Shown: positions 16,648 to 24,909 of the stretch, piece by piece
Numbering within the stretch: position 1 is the first letter of the stretch
How the letters are laid out: every line of letters starts with the position of its first letter
DNA from: Lentzea fradiae
Lineage (GTDB): Bacteria; Actinomycetota; Actinomycetes; Mycobacteriales; Pseudonocardiaceae
Length of the DNA stretch: 64,000 bases
Assembly (NCBI RefSeq): GCF_900100955.1
Contig: NZ_FNCC01000002.1
Span: forward strand, 62,001 to 126,000
Reading direction: 5' to 3'
The notes under the pieces: model-generated
The model's database searches: none
What the model saw: the letters and a program-made list of their open reading frames with translations, nothing else
What the model was told of the DNA's origin: nothing
Made by a program: the position numbers and the translations under genes

Positions 16648-17568
16648 GTGACGCGCTACCAGATCGGTGAGCTGGCCAGGATGACCGGACTCACCGTCCG
16701 CACCATCCGGTTCTACTCCGACTCGGGCCTCATCCCGCCCACGGACAGAACCGCAGGCGGATACCGCACCTACGACGCCGAGGCCGTGGCCAGGCTGAAG
16801 CTCGTCCGCACGCTCAGGGACCTGGGCGTGGACCTGCCGACGGCCGGACGCGTCCTCGCGCAGGAGGTGTCGGTGACCGACGTGGCGCGTGCGCACGCGG
16901 AAGCGATCGACGCGCAGATGCGGACGTTGCGGCTGCGCCGCGCCGTTCTGCGCGCCGTCGCCAGAGGAGGGGAGATGGAACTGATGAACGAGTTGGCACG
17001 CATGTCGGACGAGGAGCGCCAGCGCATCCTCGACGACTTCTTCGAGGAGGTGTTCGGGCCCTACGAGCTGGACCCGCAGTTCGAGCAGCACATGCGTTCG
17101 GTGCGGGTGGAGCTGCCGGACGACCCGTCGACCGAGCAGCTGGAGGCGTGGGTCGAGCTCGCGAAGCTCGTGCAGGACCCGGACTTCCGCGCGTCGGTGA
17201 AGCGGATGTCCGCCCAGCACCAGGAGATGCGGCAGTCCGGTGCCGACATGGGACCGCCGGCCGAGGGACAGCAGGAGGCGTTCGCCTACGCGATCGCCCA
17301 GGCCCGCGAAGCCATCGACGCCGGTGTGACGCCGGAGTCGCCGCAGGCCCGTGAGGTCGTGGACCGCGTGAACGCCAAGTGGGCGGAGGCACTGGGCGTG
17401 CCGAACGACGAACACCTCGTCGACCGGCTGCGCTCCTACGCCGACTTCGCCGACCCGCGCGCCGAGCGGTACTGGGTCCTGCTCGCGAAGATCAACGGCT
17501 GGCCGCAGGCCCCGGACACCTCGGCCGAACGCGCCTGGCTGCGCGCCGCGGGACAGCCCTTCGGCTGA
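16648..17568 (+). CDS. MerR family transcriptional regulator
   Basis: This is a 306-residue regulator. Residues 1-70 are a MerR winged helix (YQIGELARMTGLTVRTIRFY, then GYRTYDAEAVARL). A coiled dimerisation helix follows (AHAEAIDAQMRTLRLRRAVL). A long C-terminal effector region of about 190 helical residues has no Cys-rich metal site, so a drug- or ligand-sensing role is likelier than metal sensing. The GTG start sits immediately after its own -10 box and operator, implying autoregulation. The ligand is unknown. Confidence 0.88.
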   Translation: MTRYQIGELARMTGLTVRTIRFYSDSGLIPPTDRTAGGYRTYDAEAVARLKLVRTLRDLGVDLPTAGRVLAQEVSVTDVARAHAEAIDAQMRTLRLRRAVLRAVARGGEMELMNELARMSDEERQRILDDFFEEVFGPYELDPQFEQHMRSVRVELPDDPSTEQLEAWVELAKLVQDPDFRASVKRMSAQHQEMRQSGADMGPPAEGQQEAFAYAIAQAREAIDAGVTPESPQAREVVDRVNAKWAEALGVPNDEHLVDRLRSYADFADPRAERYWVLLAKINGWPQAPDTSAERAWLRAAGQPFG

Positions 17569-17636
17569 TCCCCCGCACCACCACTGGAACCTGCTGGGCG
17601 CCCAGCTCGTTCCAGGGGAGACGAAGGGGGATCGTT

Positions 17637-17963
17637 ATGTCCGCACTGTTCGAGCTCATCGGGGGAGTGGTCGCCGGGGTTTTCGGCCCCACCGGCGACG
17701 ACCACACGCGCGGCGACGGCGACGTGTTCCTGGACGGCGAGTGGCACGAGGGCGAGCTGTTCTTCGGCCCCACGAAGATCATCTGGGACGAGCGCATCGT
17801 CTTCAGCGACAGCGAGGGCCGCGTCGAGCACATCGCCGACCAAGACCCGCCGCACCCGAACTTCGTGGTGCTGCGCTTCCGCCGCCGTCACGACACCGTG
17901 CTCCTGGCCGTGCACCGCCGCGAGCTGTGGCGCGTGGGCGCGGTCCTGACCCTGCCGGCCTGA
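17637..17963 (+). CDS. small conserved hypothetical protein
   Basis: This is a 108-residue protein with a good ribosome site (AAGGGGG, 6 bases before the ATG). The first 18 residues are hydrophobic and Gly-rich (FELIGGVVAGVFG). The remainder is charged and predicted mostly beta (EWHEGELFFGPTKIIWDERIVF). It has no recognised domain and no Cys. It follows the MerR gene after 68 bases on the same strand and could be its target, but nothing proves it. Confidence 0.65.
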   Translation: MSALFELIGGVVAGVFGPTGDDHTRGDGDVFLDGEWHEGELFFGPTKIIWDERIVFSDSEGRVEHIADQDPPHPNFVVLRFRRRHDTVLLAVHRRELWRVGAVLTLPA

Positions 17964-17969
17964 CCGCGG

Positions 17970-18962
17970 TCAGCGCTGCGGGCACGGCGTCCAGGTCTTG
18001 CCGCCCGGCGCGTAGCAGCGAGGACCGTTGTAGCCCGGATACGGGTCCGCGGGCTGCTGCGGCGCGCTCTGGGTTCTCTGCTGCTGCACCTGTGCCTGTG
18101 CCTGCGCTTGGGCGGCGGCGTCCCGGCGCCGTTGCTCCTCGGCCGCGGCCCGCTGCCGTTGTTCCTCGGCCGCCACCTCGGCGCGACGCCGTTCCTCGGC
18201 CGCCTCTGCCTCACGCTTCTCGGCAGCGGCCGCGCCACTGCGGAAGTCCTTCTCGCGCTGGTCCAAAGTGGACCGAGTGGAGGCGACGAGCTCCCGGAGC
18301 TTCGACTGCTGCGCAGCGGAAAGGACCGTCCACACGATCCCCCGCGGCCTTACCAACGCATCCGCCCGCAGCAACGCGCTCTTCGCCTTGTCGGCCGCCA
18401 GCGTCCACTCCGCCGGAGCAGCGGTGGCCGCGGGAGCCGGTGCCGCCGCGGCCGTGGTGACGGCCTTGACCTGCGCCGGCAACGTGCAGTCGATCTCGCC
18501 GGAGTGCAGTCCGCGCTCAGCCGCGACGGCTTCCGACAAAGCCGCGTTCACCTCGGGGTAGAACCGGGCGTTCCGCCCGACGGTGATCGCGGCGGCGAGA
18601 CCCGCCCTGGCGACCTCCGCGTTGACCAGCGTCCCGTCCGCCTTCACCACCCCGGCGAGCACCCGCCCGTACCGGTCGGTCCGCTCGACGTCGTGCTCCA
18701 GCGTGACCGTGGTGCCGGCCGGAAGCAGCCGAGCCAGGTGCTCCGTCGCCTCGGCGCTGAGACACTCGTCCGTCTCCGGCGCGTCGATGTTGAGCAGCCG
18801 GATCTTCTCCACCTGCCCGTCCGTGCGCACCTCGATGGTGTCGCCGTCGATCACGCGTTCCACGCTGATGACCGGCGGACTCGGCTCGTCCGCGAGCGCC
18901 ACCATGGCGATGCCTCCGACGGCCGCCACGACCAGCGCGCCCCCGATGAAGTTGGCGACCAA
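17970..18962 (-). CDS. membrane-anchored or secreted thermonuclease (SNase-like) with C-terminal coiled coil
   Basis: This is a protein of about 330 residues. A hydrophobic N-terminal helix (FIGGALVVAAVGGIAMVALA) acts as signal anchor or signal peptide. A staphylococcal-nuclease-like domain follows (residues about 30-155) with VIDGDTIEV, RLLNIDAPET, DRYGRVLAGV and the later ARAGLA/ FYPEVNAAL segments that supply the Arg/Glu catalytic residues. The C-terminal half is an Ala/Glu/Arg-rich coiled coil (EEQRQRAAAEEQRRRDAAA) ending in a Pro/Gln-rich tail with CYAPGGKTWTPCP. I chose the TTG at 18962, which has AGAGGAG 5 bases upstream. A role in extracellular DNA degradation is likely; the coiled coil is unusual for small SNases. 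Confidence 0.82.
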   Translation of the reverse strand: MVANFIGGALVVAAVGGIAMVALADEPSPPVISVERVIDGDTIEVRTDGQVEKIRLLNIDAPETDECLSAEATEHLARLLPAGTTVTLEHDVERTDRYGRVLAGVVKADGTLVNAEVARAGLAAAITVGRNARFYPEVNAALSEAVAAERGLHSGEIDCTLPAQVKAVTTAAAAPAPAATAAPAEWTLAADKAKSALLRADALVRPRGIVWTVLSAAQQSKLRELVASTRSTLDQREKDFRSGAAAAEKREAEAAEERRRAEVAAEEQRQRAAAEEQRRRDAAAQAQAQAQVQQQRTQSAPQQPADPYPGYNGPRCYAPGGKTWTPCPQR

Positions 18963-19031
18963 GAAAACTCCTCTGCTCCGACTGCAGTGCAATCGAGACC
19001 GAGGAACCGTCCGTTACCACCGGGCATCCGC

Positions 19032-19535
19032 CTACCGGATGACACGGCTCCGCCGCATCACCCCGCTGAGCGCGAAGACGCCACCGGCACAAGCAAGACT
19101 CACCGCGCTGATCACCCGCTGGTTGGCCGCCAAGGCCCGCTCGTACTCCTCCGCGGAAAGCTCGACAACAGCACTGCGCTGCGTTGACGTGTACTGCCCG
19201 TCCTCGTGCTTGAGGTTGACCGCCGTGGCACCGCTCAGCAGCGTGCCCAGCGCGATGGCCCAGCCACCGTAGAACGCGACCGTCGTCAGGCAGATCGCGA
19301 TGAAGGACAGCGATCTCCGCATGGCCTTGAAGAGATCCCTCAGGCGCTCGGACCGCATCCGAGCATCGCGGAACTGCACGACCATGAGCGTGACAAGCAC
19401 GATCGTCGTCGTGATGAGCGCGTAGTTCCCCCACACGGGCAGCGGCGTCGCACCCAGCCGCATGTCCGCGACGAGGACAGCCGCGTCGATCAGGCCCACC
19501 ACAACGGCGGCCACTTGCGCCGGCGTGTGCTTCAT
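19032..19535 (-). CDS. four-helix membrane protein of unknown function
   Basis: This is a 167-residue integral membrane protein with four hydrophobic segments: about residues 7-25 (AAVVVGLIDAAVLVADM), 37-54 (NYALITTTIVLVTLMVV), 75-105 (SLSFIAICLTTVAFYGGWAIALG) and 138-155 (VISAVSLACAGGVFALS). A basic loop after TM2 (RDARMRSERLRDLFKAMRRS) predicts the cytoplasmic side. I do not recognise the family. It lies upstream of, and on the same strand as, the nuclease gene, 69 bases apart, so they may be cotranscribed. Confidence 0.7.
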   Translation of the reverse strand: MKHTPAQVAAVVVGLIDAAVLVADMRLGATPLPVWGNYALITTTIVLVTLMVVQFRDARMRSERLRDLFKAMRRSLSFIAICLTTVAFYGGWAIALGTLLSGATAVNLKHEDGQYTSTQRSAVVELSAEEYERALAANQRVISAVSLACAGGVFALSGVMRRSRVIR

Positions 19536-19645
19536 GGGCGCGCAGGATATGTCCGTTATGGACGTTCACGGGGCACAACGCGGAAATACGCACCCTGAGT
19601 AGCAGTCGGGCCGGGATCTTGGTCCCGGCCCGTGGTCAGACGGCT

Positions 19646-19705
19646 ACTTGATGTACATCCCGGAGATCGCCCGCGAGACGACCAGTCGCTAAATCTCGCT
19701 CGTCC
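19646..19705 (-). pseudogene. orphan copy of the 3' end of the acyl-CoA dehydrogenase gene
   Basis: Read on the minus strand, this 60-base segment encodes the last 20 codons of the acyl-CoA dehydrogenase at 20279-21493 (ending ISGMYIK stop). It has one internal TAG where the intact gene has the Gln codon, and TAG instead of TGA as final stop. The first 31 bases are identical to 20281-20311, and most of the next 25 match. Only the 3' end is present. The segment and the intact 3' end form direct repeats around the 139-residue gene at 19728-20147. Confidence 0.85.
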
Positions 19706-19727
19706 CTGGCGGGGAGCTGTCCGGTCC

Positions 19728-20147
19728 TCAGTCCCAGTAGTTGAAGAGCGCTTCGCCGAGAGTGCCGGGTCGCCAGTACGTGATGTCGTTCGACGAGATG
19801 TGGGGCCAGGCCGTGGCGTCGAAGGGGCCGTTCAGCTCGGACGGGGTGAGCACCTGAGACCCCGGCAGCAGGGCGGCCAGTGCGGCCACCAGCTCAGGGG
19901 CGTCGACAAACGCCAGCGGGCCCGACTCCCCGACGCCGTCGACAAAGTCGATGGTCCGGGGCTCTGCGAGGGCCAGCATCGCTGAGTCGCGCGCACAGGC
20001 GACGGCGACCGTGCGCTCGCGGTAGGCGATAAGTCCCTGGTGGAAGTTGGGTGTCACGTTGCTGGCAAGGCGGAACTCGACCACGTTGCCGCCAGTGTGA
20101 CGGGCAGCTGCGTAACAGACACGCCGGAAGTTGCGGACGTCCGTCAT
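19728..20147 (-). CDS. hypothetical protein inserted between duplicated gene ends
   Basis: This is a 139-residue protein of unknown family. It starts MTDVRNFRRVCYAAARHTGG and ends with a Trp/Asn-rich motif (TYWRPGTLGEALFNYWD). No signal peptide, membrane helix or catalytic motif is apparent. I chose the ATG at 20147; the open frame runs 20 codons further upstream without support. The gene has a slightly lower GC content than its neighbours. It lies exactly between the acyl-CoA dehydrogenase 3' end and a partial copy of that end, which suggests arrival as a small cassette. Confidence 0.6.
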   Translation of the reverse strand: MTDVRNFRRVCYAAARHTGGNVVEFRLASNVTPNFHQGLIAYRERTVAVACARDSAMLALAEPRTIDFVDGVGESGPLAFVDAPELVAALAALLPGSQVLTPSELNGPFDATAWPHISSNDITYWRPGTLGEALFNYWD

Positions 20148-20278
20148 CCGGTGAAGATACCTGCGTGCGATCGGCCTGGCTGGGAGTCGGGTACAACGCG
20201 CCACCATCGGCGGCGCGCCTTGAGCCTCGCCAGACCCCGTCCCCTGAAACGGCCCGAGGACGGCTAGAAGGGATCAGC

Positions 20279-21493
20279 TCACTTGATGTACATCCCGGAG
20301 ATCGCCCGCGACACGACCAGCCGCTGAATCTCGGACGTCCCCTCGAAGATCGTGAAGATCTTCGAGTCCCGGTGCATGCGCTCCACCGGGTGCTCCCGCG
20401 TGTACCCGGCCCCACCCAGCACGTGGATCGCCCGCTCCGTCGCCCACACCGACACCTCGGACGCCTTGAGCTTCGACATCGACCCCTCACCGGCGGTGAA
20501 CGGCACGTTGTTGCGCCCCATCCACGCCGCGCGCCACACGAGCAGGCGGGCCGCGTCGATCTCCATCTTCATGTTGGCCAGGTCGAACGCGATCGACTGG
20601 TTCTCGATGATCTTCCGGCCGAACGCCTCGCGGTCCTTGGCGTAGTCGAGGGCGTACTCGTACGCGGCTCGTGCGACGCCGACGGCCATCGCGCCGACGG
20701 TCGGGCGGGTGGTCTCGAACGTGGCCATCGCGGCCTGGCCGCCTGCTCGCTTGCCCTCGCGGGCTCGGGCCAGGCGGGCTTCCACGCGTTCGCGGCCACC
20801 CAGGATGCAGCGGCCGGGGACGCGCACGTCGTCGAAGAAGACGTCCGCCGTGTGCGAGGCGCGCATGCCGTGTTTCTTGATCTTGCCGGGGGACGAGAGG
20901 CCGGGGGTGCCTGGCGGGACGATGAAGCCCGCCTGGCCGCGGGCGCCGAGCTCGGGGTCCACCACGGCGGTGACGACGTGGACGTTCGCGATGCCGCCGT
21001 TGGTGGCCCACGCCTTCTGGCCGTTGATCACCCACTCGTCGGTGGCCTCGTCGTAGCGGGCCCGCGTCCGGTAGCCCGCCACGTCCGAGCCCGCCTGCGG
21101 TTCGGAGGCGCAGAACGCCGCCAGCTTCGGGTCCGACTCGTCGCCGAAGCACTCCGGCACCCACTCGGCGAGCTGTTCGGGCTCGCCGGAGGCGAAGATG
21201 CCGGCCACGGCGAGGCCGGTGCCCATCAGGGCCAGGGCGATGCCCGCGTCGCCCCAGAAGAGCTCCTCGGTGGCGATGGGCAGCGACAGGCCGATGGGGT
21301 CGGCGAACCAGGTCGCGAGCGACTCGAAGCCGTAGAGGCCGATCTTCGCGGCCTCCTGGATGACCGGCCAGGGTGTCTCCTCGCGCTCGTCCCACTCGGA
21401 GGCCGCGGGCCTGATCACGTCGCGGGCGAAGCCGTGCACCCAGTCGCGCAGGTCGGTCTGGTCTTCGTTCAGCTCGAGCGAGAAGCCACCCAC
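20279..21493 (-). CDS. acyl-CoA dehydrogenase
   Basis: This is a 404-residue FAD flavoenzyme that introduces the alpha-beta double bond into acyl-CoA. The three-domain ACAD fold is visible: a helical N-domain, the beta domain with CASEPQAGSDVAGYRT and NGQKAWATNGG, and the C-domain with YALDYAKDREAFGR and YTREHPVERMHRDSKIFTIFEGTSEIQRL, which includes the catalytic-Glu region. The GTG at 21493 follows AGGAGAGAGTTCT, a clear ribosome site. It lies 11 bases after the SCP2-domain gene, with which it forms an operon, downstream of the TetR-type operator at 22155-22184. Confidence 0.93.
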   Translation of the reverse strand: MGGFSLELNEDQTDLRDWVHGFARDVIRPAASEWDEREETPWPVIQEAAKIGLYGFESLATWFADPIGLSLPIATEELFWGDAGIALALMGTGLAVAGIFASGEPEQLAEWVPECFGDESDPKLAAFCASEPQAGSDVAGYRTRARYDEATDEWVINGQKAWATNGGIANVHVVTAVVDPELGARGQAGFIVPPGTPGLSSPGKIKKHGMRASHTADVFFDDVRVPGRCILGGRERVEARLARAREGKRAGGQAAMATFETTRPTVGAMAVGVARAAYEYALDYAKDREAFGRKIIENQSIAFDLANMKMEIDAARLLVWRAAWMGRNNVPFTAGEGSMSKLKASEVSVWATERAIHVLGGAGYTREHPVERMHRDSKIFTIFEGTSEIQRLVVSRAISGMYIK

Positions 21494-21504
21494 AGAACTC
21501 TCTC

Positions 21505-22134
21505 CTAGGCTTTCGGGATGTTGAACAGGCTCATGAACCCGGCCGCGAACCCCAGGTCGCCCTTCACCTTGAGCTTGCCCGTCATGAACAGCACGGGGGC
21601 GGAGGCGTTGCCGGTCGCGAGCTTGAGGAAGTCGGCGGGGGTCAGCGTCACGACGGCGCGGGCCTCGCGCGTGACGCCCTTGTTGATGGTGCACTCGGCG
21701 TTCTCGATGATCGCCTCGTAGACGTCTTCCAGGACGTGGAAGTGCACGACCGCCTTGGTGGCGCCGGCCCGGTCCGAGCGGAAGTGGGCCTCCATGCGGC
21801 GGAACACCTCGTCCAGCACGCGCGTGCGCAGTGCCGGGTCGGAGACGACGGCCTCGATCTGGTCCTTCGAGGCGCGCGAGATGATCCGGGCGAAGTTCGA
21901 CGGGTCCATCTTCGACAGGTCGAGGTCCGCGCCGCCGTCCGCCAGCGCGCCGAGCGCCCTCAGCAGTGCCGCGAAGTCGTCCTTGCCCAGTTTCTTCGGG
22001 TCGACGCCGCGGGCGATGACGTCGATGTCGACGCCCTTCAGCGCGGGGTCGTCCGGCGAGATGCGTTCCAGCGTGCCGATCAGCTCCGCCGGGCTGAGCT
22101 TGGCGATCGCCTCGGTGGTGAGGTCGAGCGTCAT
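21505..22134 (-). CDS. SCP2 sterol-binding domain protein
   Basis: This is a 209-residue protein. The C-terminal 100 residues are an SCP2 lipid-carrier domain (AVVHFHVLEDVYEAIIENAECTINKG split here at NAECTINKG, then VVTLTPADFLKLATGNASAP and MTGKLKVKGD). The N-terminal half is a helical extension that such actinobacterial proteins commonly carry. It probably binds acyl-CoA or sterol-like ligands for the dehydrogenase downstream. It is the first gene of the operon and starts 21 bases from the operator. Confidence 0.88.
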   Translation of the reverse strand: MTLDLTTEAIAKLSPAELIGTLERISPDDPALKGVDIDVIARGVDPKKLGKDDFAALLRALGALADGGADLDLSKMDPSNFARIISRASKDQIEAVVSDPALRTRVLDEVFRRMEAHFRSDRAGATKAVVHFHVLEDVYEAIIENAECTINKGVTREARAVVTLTPADFLKLATGNASAPVLFMTGKLKVKGDLGFAAGFMSLFNIPKA

Positions 22135-22154
22135 GGTGGGACACCTCCTGGTAC

Positions 22155-22184
22155 CTACTCGCCAGTAAGACTACTGGTGAGTAG
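22155..22184. promoter_or_regulatory. TetR-type operator, tandem CTACT-N4-AGTAR sites
   Basis: Two 14-base sites, CTACTCGCCAGTAA (22155-22168) and CTACTGGTGAGTAG (22171-22184), are spaced 16 bases apart between the divergent SCP2 and TetR genes. Together they also read as a 12/13 inverted repeat. The same tandem arrangement occurs at 24875-24904, and a related one at 44425-44462. Confidence 0.75.
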
Positions 22185-22237
22185 ATAGCGCGGCAAGGTG
22201 ATCGGATAATCTTGCTGATCCGAACCGAGGGGTAGTG

Positions 22238-22873
22238 ATGCGCACAGAGGGCAGGGCCAAGCGCTTGCCACGCGCCGTACGCGAGCGGCAGATCATGGAC
22301 GCCGCGATCGACGTGTTCTCACGGCTCGGCTTCCACGCGGCGTCGATGGACGAGATCTCCGAGGTCGCGGGCATCTCCAAGCCGATGCTCTACGCGTACC
22401 TGGGGTCGAAGGAAGAGCTGTTCGCGACGTGCATCCGGCGTGAGGCCACGCGGATGATGGAGGCCATCGCGAACGCCGTCGAGCCGGACCAGGACCCGGA
22501 CGTGCAGCTGTGGAGCGGGCTGCGCGGGTTCTTCGGGTTCGTCGGGGAGAACCGGTCGAGCTGGCAGGTGCTGCACCGGCAGGCGTCCACGCAGGGCGGG
22601 CCGTTCGCGGCCGAGCTCGCGGACATGCGTGGTCGCGCGTTGACGCTGGTCGCGGCGCTGCTCACGCAGTCGACGAAGGCGCCGGCGACGAAGCTCGAGG
22701 CCGAGTCGCTGGCCGCCGCGCTGGTCGGGGCCGGCGAGTCGCTCGCGGACTGGTGGCTCGACCACCCGGAGGAACCCGCCGGGGTCGTCGCCGCCCGCCT
22801 CATGAACCTCGTCTGGATGGGCTTCAGCAACCTCGTCGCCGGCAACGTGTGGCACCCGCCGTCACGCCGCTGA
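22238..22873 (+). CDS. TetR family regulator (probable regulator of the fatty-acid genes)
   Basis: This is a 211-residue TetR repressor. The HTH is at residues 15-60 (IMDAAIDVFSRLGFHAASMDEI, then AGISKPMLYAYLGSKEELF). The ligand domain is helical, with a terminal Trp-rich helix. The ATG at 22238 follows an in-frame GTG, with GAGGGG upstream. It is divergent from the SCP2/acyl-CoA dehydrogenase operon and shares an operator with it. The same operator motif precedes fabG4/fadA2 and the fadE5-like gene, so I infer it is the repressor of this lipid regulon, probably relieved by an acyl-CoA. Its stop overlaps the convergent MaoC gene by 12 bases. Confidence 0.88.
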   Translation: MRTEGRAKRLPRAVRERQIMDAAIDVFSRLGFHAASMDEISEVAGISKPMLYAYLGSKEELFATCIRREATRMMEAIANAVEPDQDPDVQLWSGLRGFFGFVGENRSSWQVLHRQASTQGGPFAAELADMRGRALTLVAALLTQSTKAPATKLEAESLAAALVGAGESLADWWLDHPEEPAGVVAARLMNLVWMGFSNLVAGNVWHPPSRR

Positions 22874-23629
22874 GACCGTCCCCAGCAGGTGGGGCCGCTT
22901 GCCCCACACGGCGAACTTCCAGCCGTCCGGTACCTCGCGCGCCGAGAACTCGGCGCGGCCGGGGACCAGCAGCGGTTTCCTGAACCGCACCTCGGCGCTG
23001 ACCGCGCCGGGCAGCCTGCCTTCCAGCGCCGCGAGGCAGCGCGCCTTGGTCCACATCCCGTGCGCGATGGCGCGTGGGAAGCCGAACGCCTTGGCGCTCA
23101 ACGGGTGCAGGTGGATCGGGTTGCGGTCGCCGGACACCGCGCCGTAGCGCCGTCCGACGTCCGCGGGCACCCGCCACACCGCCGACGCGGACGGGCGTTG
23201 TGGCTGCTCCCCCGAGCCCGGCGAGCCGCCGGTCCGGTGCAGGTAGGTCGAAACTCCTTCCCAGACACCGGAAACCGACGTCACGACGTCCACCTGCGTG
23301 CCCTGCGCGTGCGGTCGCAGGTCGCGGGCGGACACCGTGATCTCCAACGGCTCGTCCAGCGTCAGCGGGCGCGACTGCGTGATCCGGTTCGCGAGGTGCA
23401 CGAGCCCGGGCAGCGGGAACGGGAAGCCGTCACCCGTCATCAGCTTCATCTGCAACGGAAAGCCGAGCACGTGCGGGTACGTCAACGGCAGCGCGTCGCG
23501 CAAACCGAAGCCGCACACCGAGTTGTACGCCGCGAGGTGTTCCAGTGAGACGGCCAGACAGTCCGAGACCGGTTGGGCGGTAAGCGTTCCGCCGCGCCGG
23601 AACGCGGTGAGAGCCGCACGTAGCAACAT
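22862..23629 (-). CDS. MaoC-family 3-hydroxyacyl dehydratase (HtdX-like)
   Basis: This is a 255-residue double hotdog protein of the MaoC/R-hydratase type, related by position and sequence to mycobacterial HtdX. The C-terminal hotdog contains the hydratase signature YGAVSGDRNPIHLHPLSAKAFGFPRAIAHGMW (only key residues noted: Asp of SGDRNPIH and His of PIHLHP). It would hydrate enoyl thioesters. The ATG at 23629 overlaps the FabG stop (TGATG), so the two are coupled. The gene order MaoC-FabG with a divergent FadA matches Rv0241c-Rv0242c-Rv0243 of M. tuberculosis. Confidence 0.88.
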   Translation of the reverse strand: MLLRAALTAFRRGGTLTAQPVSDCLAVSLEHLAAYNSVCGFGLRDALPLTYPHVLGFPLQMKLMTGDGFPFPLPGLVHLANRITQSRPLTLDEPLEITVSARDLRPHAQGTQVDVVTSVSGVWEGVSTYLHRTGGSPGSGEQPQRPSASAVWRVPADVGRRYGAVSGDRNPIHLHPLSAKAFGFPRAIAHGMWTKARCLAALEGRLPGAVSAEVRFRKPLLVPGRAEFSAREVPDGWKFAVWGKRPHLLGTVSAA

Positions 23630-24864
23630 CACGCCCCCAGCATCATCTGGCCGCACACCCGCACGACGTTGCCGTTGACGCCACCGGAACCCGGCGACGC
23701 GAACCACGCCACGGTCTCCGCCACGTCGGACGGCAACCCGCCCTGCGACAGGCTGTTCATCCGCCGCCCGGCCTCACGGGTCACGAACGGCACGGCCGCG
23801 GTCATCTTCGTCTCGATGAAACCGGGCGCCACGGCGTTGATCGTGCCGCCGCGTTCCGCCAGCACCGGTGCCAGCGTCCGCACCATGCCGATCACGCCCG
23901 CCTTCGAGGTGGCGTAGTTGGTCTGGCCGTAGTTGCCCGCGATGCCCGCGATCGACGACACCCCGACGATCCGTCCGCCGGGCCGCAGCACGTCGCCGTC
24001 GAGCAGAGCGGCGTTGACGCGCTCCTGGCACGCCAGGTTGACCTCCAGCACCGCGTCCCACTTGCCGGAGTCCATGCGCGCCAGCGTCTTGTCCCGCGTG
24101 ATGCCCGCGTTGTGCACGACCACGTCCACGCCGCCGTGCCGTTCCCGCAGGTGGGAGGTGAGTCGAGCCGGGTCGCCGGTGATGTCGAGCTGCACCGCCG
24201 ATCCGCCGACGGCGTTGGCGACCTTCGAGAGGTCCTCGCCCGCCGCGGGCACGTCCAGGCAGACGACGTGCGCGCCGTCGCGGGCCAGCACCGTCGCGAT
24301 CGCCTCGCCGATGCCCCGGGAAGCGCCTGTGACCAGCGCGACCTTGCCCTCCAGCGTGCCGGCCGGACCGGTGCCGGACACCCGGATCACCTGGCCTGAC
24401 ACGTACGCCGAGCGGCCGGACAGCAGGAACCGCAGCGTCGACTCCACGCCGTCCTCGGCTCCGTCGGCGACGTAGACGAGGTTGGCCGTGCCGCCGCGCC
24501 GCAGTTCCTTGCCGACGGACCGCATGAAGCCTTCGAGTGCCCGCTGCGCCACGGAGTCCGGCGACCGTCCGATCACGACGACGCGTCCGCACGGTCCGAG
24601 CTGCGTGATCGCCGGGTGGAAGAAGTCGTGCAGCTGCCGCAGGTCGCTCACCGAGTCGATGCCGGACGCGTCGAACACCAGCGCGCCGTAGGGAGCGGGC
24701 CCCGTCAGGAGCTGTTCGAGGAACGGGAGCCGGGTGGCGCCGCCGACGAGCACCGGCGTGGCCAGTGCGGCGTCGCGGCGCAACGGGTACGGGTCCGGCA
24801 GGCCGAGCTTGCGCACGAGTCGACGGCCGAGCCCTGACGTCGCGAACTTCTGGTACCTGTCCAC
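23629..24864 (-). CDS. fabG4: high-molecular-weight 3-oxoacyl-(ACP/CoA) reductase, FabG4-like
   Basis: This is a 411-residue SDR enzyme. It has an N-terminal flavodoxin-like domain of about 200 residues that ordinary FabG lacks (VLVGGATRLPFLEQLL, VVVIGRSPDS), then a complete SDR domain. That domain carries TGASRGIG for NAD(H), the NAG motif in VHNAGITRD, and SSIAGIAGNYGQTNYATSKAG with the catalytic Ser, Tyr and Lys. This two-domain form is FabG4 (HMwFabG), an NADH-dependent 3-oxoacyl-CoA reductase. It starts with GTG 11 bases from the operator half-site at 24875. No strong ribosome site is visible, so the message may have a very short leader. Confidence 0.9.
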   Translation of the reverse strand: MDRYQKFATSGLGRRLVRKLGLPDPYPLRRDAALATPVLVGGATRLPFLEQLLTGPAPYGALVFDASGIDSVSDLRQLHDFFHPAITQLGPCGRVVVIGRSPDSVAQRALEGFMRSVGKELRRGGTANLVYVADGAEDGVESTLRFLLSGRSAYVSGQVIRVSGTGPAGTLEGKVALVTGASRGIGEAIATVLARDGAHVVCLDVPAAGEDLSKVANAVGGSAVQLDITGDPARLTSHLRERHGGVDVVVHNAGITRDKTLARMDSGKWDAVLEVNLACQERVNAALLDGDVLRPGGRIVGVSSIAGIAGNYGQTNYATSKAGVIGMVRTLAPVLAERGGTINAVAPGFIETKMTAAVPFVTREAGRRMNSLSQGGLPSDVAETVAWFASPGSGGVNGNVVRVCGQMMLGA

Positions 24865-24874
24865 GTGCCATAAC

Positions 24875-24904
24875 CTACTCGCTAGTAAGTCTACCCGCTA
24901 GTAG
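24875..24904. promoter_or_regulatory. TetR-type operator between fabG4 and fadA2
   Basis: Two copies of the same 14-base motif, CTACTCGCTAGTAA (24875-24888) and CTACCCGCTAGTAG (24891-24904), are spaced 16 bases as at 22155-22184. The 45-base gap between the two divergent start codons contains nothing else, so binding here would block both promoters. Confidence 0.75.
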
Positions 24905-24909
24905 GTACT

